From an uncultured Lachnospiraceae bacterium (GTDB taxonomy: Bacteria; Bacillota; Clostridia; Lachnospirales; Lachnospiraceae): DNA of 36,927 nucleotides. Below, in pieces: positions 31,738 to 36,927 of the stretch. The number at the start of each line of letters is the position of its first letter. Position 1 is the stretch's first letter. Made by a program: the position numbers and the translations under genes. The stretch lies in assembly GCA_902768735.1 (NCBI GenBank), contig CACXMK010000016.1, forward strand, positions 1-36,927, written 5' to 3'. The notes under the pieces are model-generated. The model saw only the letters and a program-made list of their open reading frames with translations. It was not told the DNA's origin and made no database searches.

Positions 31738-33269
31738 GGGGGAAAAAGAGACGAAAGCGCGGGATCACTCCGTGGAAAAAAACAGCGCTGCGCGTCTGTT
31801 TCTTATGGCTTCTTATAGCGGCGGGACTCCATCTGTTCCGTCTCTATAAAGTTTCCGGCTTTTTGGACCAGCGGGAGGCACAGAGGTGGAGCTCTGATAC
31901 GCGATGCGCGCAGGTGAGCGCTTTTCTGCCTGCGCAGAACGGGCTCAAGGAGGAGCAGATCCGCGAACTGGAATATAAGATCAATACGGCCCTTGCGCAG
32001 GACTCGATCAAACTGACAGCGGAGGGACCGGATGCCAGACTGTGGCAGGATTGCTTCAGCGGGCTGGGAAATCTCACACTGAAGGCGGGAAGTAAGACAG
32101 TCGATGTGGAGGCAGTCGGCACCGGCGGCGCTTTTTTTACTTTTCATCCTTTAAAACTCTCGAGCGGATCCTATTACTCGTCGGATTCCCTGATGAAGGA
32201 TGAGATCCTTCTGGATGAAGAGACAGCCTGGAAGCTGTTCGGCGCTTTCGACGTCGAGGGCAGGACCTTGCAGGTCGAGGATATGCACCTGCGTATCGCG
32301 GGCGTTTATAAGAAAGAAAAGGGAAAAATCTACGAGAAAGCCGGACTTCCCGAATACGTTGTCTTTGTCCAGTATAAGACGCTGCTTCAGTATGGCGGCG
32401 GCATCGGTTCGGATCCGGGCACGGCGGGAACGAATATCAGCAGTTCCTTCAATAATACAGCCAATACAAATACAGCCAATACAGCCGGAAACGCAGCGCC
32501 GCGCACTGCCACGACCACAGTTGATGTGGGGGATCAGTCAGACACAGGCGATGACAGTTCGACGCCGGGAGGTTCTGCGGGAGGATCCCGGCCGGAAAAC
32601 ACGCCGAATATGGAGAACGTGGGCACGACGAATACAGCGTACAGGGATTCGGGAAAGATCACGGCTTATGAGATCGTAATGCCGGATCCCGTCGAAGGCT
32701 ATGCGGCTTCCGTCCTCCTTAATGCGCTGGGAGAGGAGTCCTGTGCCGTTGTTGTCGACAACACGAACCGTTTCGGCGAGCGCTCCCTTCTTGGGGACCT
32801 GCGGGACTTCGCTTTTTTGGGAATGAGGACGCAGCCCGTCCGGTATCCCTCATGGGAGAACCTGGCGATGGGCTGGGAGACGATCTTTGCGGCGTTGTTT
32901 CTTCTGGAATGCCTGCTGATCATTCTGACAATTCTTCTTCTTCTCTATATGCTGGTCCACTGGTACCGGCACAAGAGCTGGACCCTTGCGGGAAGCTTTC
33001 AGAGCATGCAGGACAGCATCTATGACAAACAGTCGAGGAAACGCTATCCTGAGTATTACGAAGAAACTCGGAGAGAGGAGTCCCTCGAAGACCGGCGCGA
33101 TGAAGACCGGTCAAAAGAGAGAGATCTCCCCAAGGAACATAGTGAGACCGGTCTACTGGAGGACAAAGGCGCAATACCTTTTGAGCGGATCCATAAAGAC
33201 AGAAAGGCGGTGGAATATGCGGATCGGGAATATAAGGACTCGGAACAGAAAAAACGGCGCGGGGAATAA
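31734..33269 (+). CDS. Two-helix membrane protein with MacB-like extracellular core
   Basis: A 511-residue protein I cannot name. A helix at about 18-38 and another at about 384-409 bracket an extracellular domain. Residues 131-217 recall the MacB periplasmic core: GGAFFTFHPLKLSSGSYYS, then DEILLDEETAWKLFGAFDV and LRIAGVYKKE. Residues 221-305 are a Thr/Asn/Gly/Ser-rich low-complexity insert (NNTANTNTANTAGN), after which the fold resumes. The C-terminal 100 residues are extremely charged (Glu/Arg/Asp/Lys) and should be cytoplasmic. A MacB protein has four helices and an attached or partner ATPase; here only two helices exist and there is no ATPase. The GTG start is inside the stop of the HlyD gene; GGAGG lies upstream. 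The end overlaps the next gene by 53 bases. Confidence 0.75.
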   Translation: MRGKKRRKRGITPWKKTALRVCFLWLLIAAGLHLFRLYKVSGFLDQREAQRWSSDTRCAQVSAFLPAQNGLKEEQIRELEYKINTALAQDSIKLTAEGPDARLWQDCFSGLGNLTLKAGSKTVDVEAVGTGGAFFTFHPLKLSSGSYYSSDSLMKDEILLDEETAWKLFGAFDVEGRTLQVEDMHLRIAGVYKKEKGKIYEKAGLPEYVVFVQYKTLLQYGGGIGSDPGTAGTNISSSFNNTANTNTANTAGNAAPRTATTTVDVGDQSDTGDDSSTPGGSAGGSRPENTPNMENVGTTNTAYRDSGKITAYEIVMPDPVEGYAASVLLNALGEESCAVVVDNTNRFGERSLLGDLRDFAFLGMRTQPVRYPSWENLAMGWETIFAALFLLECLLIILTILLLLYMLVHWYRHKSWTLAGSFQSMQDSIYDKQSRKRYPEYYEETRREESLEDRRDEDRSKERDLPKEHSETGLLEDKGAIPFERIHKDRKAVEYADREYKDSEQKKRRGE

Positions 33270-35961
33270 CAGCCATAGAAGGCTGCCCGAAAGAGTACTC
33301 TGCGCAGTGATGGCAGCAGTACTGACGCTGACACTGGCAGCGTGCGGCAAAGGCGGCAGTGAACAGAAGGAGCCCGGAGCCGGAACCGGTGCCGTTACCG
33401 GTGCCGGAGGAGAAACAGCCGCTGCTGTTGACTGTGTCTACAACGCAGAACAGCTGATGTTGTCTGACGATGAGGGCCTTCTCGGGGATATCAACATAGA
33501 TGGGATGGCATACAGCAGCGGAAGACTGTACGCAACGGGATTTTCTTTCGGCGAATTGGATACGGGCACGCATATCCTTATGAACTTTGGCCCCGACGGA
33601 TCCGATATGCAGTACAATCTGCTCATGGGAGGCGGGATGGAGGATATCATCTCCATTCATATCGGACAGGACGGCAACTATTACCTGGCGAGGATCTCGT
33701 ATGACGGATCTGCGCTCGCGTTCTCGTCAAACGGCAGCACGCAGGAGGAGTCCGCAGCAGCTGAAGAGCCGTTGCCGGAATCGGAAGGTCCCGCGGGAGA
33801 TGTGGACGCGAATGGCCCCGGGGCGGAAAGCCCTGAACCGGATTCTTCCGCAGAAGAGGAAAAAGGACCGGGAGAGTCAGCGGCAGACGGACCGACCGCT
33901 GAATATGCGGAAGAATACGGACCTGATATCGAATTCGAAAACATGGAGGAGTTTATCACCGACGGCGGCGAATCTCCTGCTGATGACCCTGCGCTTGCCG
34001 AAGAAGCTGCAGCAGGGGTCACTTCTCCCCAGGACGAATATAAAAACGACGGAAGCGAAGGGGATGCGGAATATGAGCTTGTGGTCAGCGATGCAGATGG
34101 GAGCGGCGAATCTGACCTCTCGGGCGGAGAAGCTGTATATCTTCTGACATGCATGTCGCCTGACGGACAGGAACTCTGGACGGCGCCTGCAAAGGTGCCG
34201 GATGGCGCTGAGATGGAGTATTACATCAACTCGATCGCCTGCTGTGAGGAAGGCCTTCTTGTCAGCGGTTCCACAGGGCTTGACCTTTACAGCAAAGAGG
34301 ATGGTTCTTACCTGCGTTCGATCAGTACGGATACGAATCTGCAGGGCGCAACACCTTATGTGCTTAGGAACGGGTCAGTCGTGGTCCTTGTCAGCAGTGG
34401 TAAGGGAGAAGAGTTCAACATCGTAAATCTGCAGGACGGAACTCTCAGCGGTCAGTATGCGGTGCCGTCTGAAGCGGGTATGCTGTCTGTCTTCCCCGGG
34501 AAGTCCTATGACCTGTATCTTTGCGGATCTAATGCCGTATACGGGATGAATCTGGACGGTTCTGAAGCCGTCAAGGTGATAGACTTTATCGATTCTGACA
34601 TGGATATTACTGCAATGATCAGCATTGCGGAGCTGGAGGACGGCAAGTTTGCGGCGGTCGTATCGGATATCGAGGGAACCAATACCGTACAGATCCTCAC
34701 CAGGGTGGATCCCGAAACCGTGGCAAACCGCAAGACGCTGACGCTCGGCTGCTACTATCTCGATTACGAAGTACGAAAGCAGGTCTTCGCGTTCAACAGG
34801 CAGAGCCGGGACGTCAGGATCAGCATCGTAGACTATTCCAAATTTGACGGTGACACCGGTTCTGAAGGCATGACAAAGCTCAATACCGATATCGCCTCCG
34901 GAAGCGCCCCTGACATCCTGATCCTGTCGAGCGTCATGCCGGTCAAGAGCTATATCAGCAAGGGCGTATTTGAGGACCTTACATCTTATTATGAAAATGA
35001 CGAGGAGATCAAGGGAGAACTGTACCTGACCAACGTGCTGGATGCCTTTAAGACGGACGGCAAGATGTACGCGATCATCCCTTCGTTCTATGTCAATACG
35101 ATCGTTGGAAAGACAGCCGATATCGGCGACGGCTCGGGCTTCACTCCTGACTTTGCCGACCGGCTCGCGAAGGAAAAAGGTGTTACGGCCGACAAGATGT
35201 TCGGAACCTGCACCAGGGATGACATGCTCTATCTGGCGCTGGAACTCTGCGGAAGCCAGTTCATCGACTGGGAGAAGTCTTCCTGCAGTTTCGACTCGCC
35301 GGCGTTCATTCGTCTCCTGCAGTTCATCAGCCAGTTCCCTGATAAGTACGACGATTCCAGGGAAGAGGACACTTCTGCCGACTACAGAAGCGGAAAGTCC
35401 CTTTTCGCCAGGGAGTCGATCGGCGCGTTCGACGAGTATGTAAACCTCAGGTACGGCACTTTCGGCGAGGAGATCACGATGGCGGGATTCCCTTCTGAGA
35501 CACCCGGCAGCGCAGTGATCTTCCCGCAGCTGGAACTTGCGGTCAACGCCTCCTCGAAGGATAAGGACGCATGCTGGAGCTTTGTCCGCCGCTTCCTTCT
35601 GGACGATTATCAGAATTCCGTGGAAATGTACTGGCCGGTCAGCATCAAGGCGCTGGACCAGCTGGCGAATAAGGCGATGGAGCCCCTCTACTACGAAGAT
35701 GAGTTCGGAAACCAGGTCGAAGACTTTATTATCGTGAACATCGGCGGAGAAGACATTCCGCTTCCGAGGATCTCGGATACAGAGGTAGACAGGATCTACG
35801 CCTTCCTCAAGGGACTTGACAGCGAGGCATATTTTGACAGCAGTGTCGAAAACATCATTGCCGAGGAGTCGGCCGCGTTCTTTGCGGGACAGAAGTCAGC
35901 CGAGGACGTAGCGGGCATCATCCAGAGCAGGGTGCAGATCTATATCAACGAAAACAGCTGA
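33217..35961 (+). CDS. Lipoprotein: propeller-like region fused to extracellular solute-binding domain
   Basis: A 914-residue lipoprotein. The signal ends in the lipobox LTLAAC with Cys43. I chose ATG 33217 (ribosome site GGCGGTGG), which gives a normal signal peptide of 42 residues; longer frames open upstream but run back into the previous gene. Residues 85-170 and 305-500 show repeating short hydrophobic strands with turn motifs (DGSGxxL, LVSSGKG, NLQDGTLSG), which suggests a beta-propeller. A Glu/Asp/Gly/Ser/Pro-rich acidic insert (about 175-300) interrupts it. Residues 505-914 look like an SBP_bac_1 solute-binding domain: LTLGCYYLDYEVRKQVFAFN, then TDIASGSAPDILILSS. It sits last in the cluster with two permeases and overlaps the previous gene by 53 bases. 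The ligand is unknown. Confidence 0.82.
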   Translation: MRIGNIRTRNRKNGAGNNSHRRLPERVLCAVMAAVLTLTLAACGKGGSEQKEPGAGTGAVTGAGGETAAAVDCVYNAEQLMLSDDEGLLGDINIDGMAYSSGRLYATGFSFGELDTGTHILMNFGPDGSDMQYNLLMGGGMEDIISIHIGQDGNYYLARISYDGSALAFSSNGSTQEESAAAEEPLPESEGPAGDVDANGPGAESPEPDSSAEEEKGPGESAADGPTAEYAEEYGPDIEFENMEEFITDGGESPADDPALAEEAAAGVTSPQDEYKNDGSEGDAEYELVVSDADGSGESDLSGGEAVYLLTCMSPDGQELWTAPAKVPDGAEMEYYINSIACCEEGLLVSGSTGLDLYSKEDGSYLRSISTDTNLQGATPYVLRNGSVVVLVSSGKGEEFNIVNLQDGTLSGQYAVPSEAGMLSVFPGKSYDLYLCGSNAVYGMNLDGSEAVKVIDFIDSDMDITAMISIAELEDGKFAAVVSDIEGTNTVQILTRVDPETVANRKTLTLGCYYLDYEVRKQVFAFNRQSRDVRISIVDYSKFDGDTGSEGMTKLNTDIASGSAPDILILSSVMPVKSYISKGVFEDLTSYYENDEEIKGELYLTNVLDAFKTDGKMYAIIPSFYVNTIVGKTADIGDGSGFTPDFADRLAKEKGVTADKMFGTCTRDDMLYLALELCGSQFIDWEKSSCSFDSPAFIRLLQFISQFPDKYDDSREEDTSADYRSGKSLFARESIGAFDEYVNLRYGTFGEEITMAGFPSETPGSAVIFPQLELAVNASSKDKDACWSFVRRFLLDDYQNSVEMYWPVSIKALDQLANKAMEPLYYEDEFGNQVEDFIIVNIGGEDIPLPRISDTEVDRIYAFLKGLDSEAYFDSSVENIIAEESAAFFAGQKSAEDVAGIIQSRVQIYINENS

Positions 35962-35971
35962 GGAGTAACCT

Positions 35972-36927
35972 ATGGCAAATCACTACGACACGATCCGCGA
36001 GAGGACCAGAAACTTCTGCATTGTCGCCCATATCGATCACGGCAAATCCACGCTGGCGGACCGCATGATCGAGCGGACCGGCCTCCTGACGAGCCGCGAG
36101 ATGCAGGACCAGGTCCTGGACAATATGGAGCTGGAGCGTGAGCGCGGGATCACGATCAAGAGTCAGGCTGTGCGCCTGATCTACAAGGCAAAGGACGGGG
36201 GCGAGTATATCTTTAACCTGATCGATACGCCCGGACATGTGGATTTTAACTATGAAGTGAGCCGTTCGCTCGCGGCTTGTGACGGCGCGATCCTGGTCGT
36301 CGACGCGACACAGGGCATCCAAGCCCAGACGCTCGCAAACGTCTATCTTGCGCTGGAACATGACCTCGATGTGTTCCCTGTGATCAACAAGATCGACCTT
36401 CCAAGCGCTATGCCGGAGGAAGTAAAGCATGAGATCGAAGACGTCATCGGCCTCGAGGCGGAGGACGCGCCGCTGATCTCGGCTAAACAGGGCATCGGCA
36501 TCGAGGATGTCCTCGAAGCCGTCGTTGCCAAAATACCGGCGCCCGAAGGGGACGCGGAAGCGCCGCTCAAAGCGCTGATCTTTGACTCATTGTATGATTC
36601 TTACCGCGGCGTCATCGTATTTTGCCGCATCCGTGACGGTGTGATCCGTAAGGGAATGCAGGTGCGCATGATGGCGACCGGGGCGACAGCGGAAGTGGTG
36701 GAAGTGGGGTATTTTGGCCCCGGACAGTTCATTCCCTGTGATGAGCTTGCCGCCGGACAGGTCGGCTACTTTACGGCTTCCATCAAGAACATCAAGGACG
36801 CACGCGTCGGCGATACCGTTACGGAGCACCTTCGCCCCTGCGCGGAGCCGCTTCCCGGCTACAAGAAGGCGCAGCCGATGGTCTACTGCGGGCTGTACCC
36901 GGCGGACAGCGCCAAGTACCCCGATCT
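35972..36927 (+). CDS. lepA: Elongation factor 4 (LepA), 5' part, truncated by window end
   Basis: The first 318 residues of the translational GTPase LepA/EF4, which acts on ribosomes during elongation or biogenesis. G1 is AHIDHGKST (19-27), then the switch region [13 protein letters not shown] (around 50-62), G3 DTPGHVDF, and G4 NKIDLPSA, followed by SAKQGIGI (G5). After this come the domain II segments [19 protein letters not shown] and [19 protein letters not shown], and the typical EF4 start of the next domain. The frame is open to the last base. ATG 35972 has GAGGAG seven bases upstream, and only 10 bases separate it from the lipoprotein gene, so it may be transcribed from the cluster upstream. 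Confidence 0.96.
   Translation, partial: MANHYDTIRERTRNFCIVAHIDHGKSTLADRMIERTGLLTSREMQDQVLDNMELERERGITIKSQAVRLIYKAKDGGEYIFNLIDTPGHVDFNYEVSRSLAACDGAILVVDATQGIQAQTLANVYLALEHDLDVFPVINKIDLPSAMPEEVKHEIEDVIGLEAEDAPLISAKQGIGIEDVLEAVVAKIPAPEGDAEAPLKALIFDSLYDSYRGVIVFCRIRDGVIRKGMQVRMMATGATAEVVEVGYFGPGQFIPCDELAAGQVGYFTASIKNIKDARVGDTVTEHLRPCAEPLPGYKKAQPMVYCGLYPADSAKYPD

Noticed and set aside
32986-33216. A longer N-terminus for the solute-binding lipoprotein
   Set aside because: It would overlap the previous gene by almost 300 bases and bury the signal peptide and lipobox more than 100 residues inside the protein.

Overview
The window looks like chromosomal core DNA of a fairly GC-rich member of the Clostridia, most likely Lachnospiraceae. 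This is inferred from the gene content and order: a YicC-family nuclease, RemA (DUF370), guanylate kinase, RNA polymerase omega, RimO and PgsA in one run, with RqcH divergent to them. Type III glutamine synthetase, EFR1-type flavodoxin/ferredoxin, DUF815 and DUF1846 proteins also fit. I found no phage, insertion sequence, CRISPR array, tRNA or rRNA. Coding density is high; the largest gap between genes is about 280 bases.

Layout. 1-3279: the end of an ABC importer operon (C-terminal half of an RbsA-like ATPase, two different six-to-ten-helix permeases, and a small anchored protein), joined by ATGA overlaps. 3379-8783: a flavin-binding-fold protein, a convergent NCS2 purine permease, a membrane-anchored zinc-ribbon protein, an alpha/beta hydrolase and an EFR1 flavodoxin/ferredoxin. 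8950-13102: a DUF815 ATPase divergent from a DUF1846 protein across a compact double promoter with a central dyad, then a ROK glucokinase with a strong terminator. 13255-19548: RqcH (minus) and the divergent yicC-remA-gmk-rpoZ-rimO-pgsA run, which covers RNA decay, matrix regulation, GMP phosphorylation, transcription, ribosome modification and phospholipid synthesis. 19636-28082: thiamine pyrophosphokinase; a minus-strand glnN plus CDF metal transporter pair; a divergent L,D-transpeptidase; proB; and gpmI.

28225-35961 is the least ordinary region. Five tightly packed genes encode a MalF-like permease, a MalG-like permease, a HlyD-type membrane-fusion protein, a two-helix protein with a MacB-like extracellular core, and a 914-residue lipoprotein that joins a propeller-like region to an extracellular solute-binding domain. 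No ATPase is encoded in it. It therefore mixes parts of sugar importers with parts of MacAB-type exporters. It is followed 10 bases later by lepA, which runs off the window.

A second theme is that at least seven proteins here carry low-complexity Ala/Gly/Glu/Pro/Ser/Lys-rich loops placed between recognisable domain segments. A third is short tandem repeats (15-nt and 18-nt units) in the leaders directly upstream of two genes. All family calls are made by reading motifs and from memory of the families; no database search was possible.
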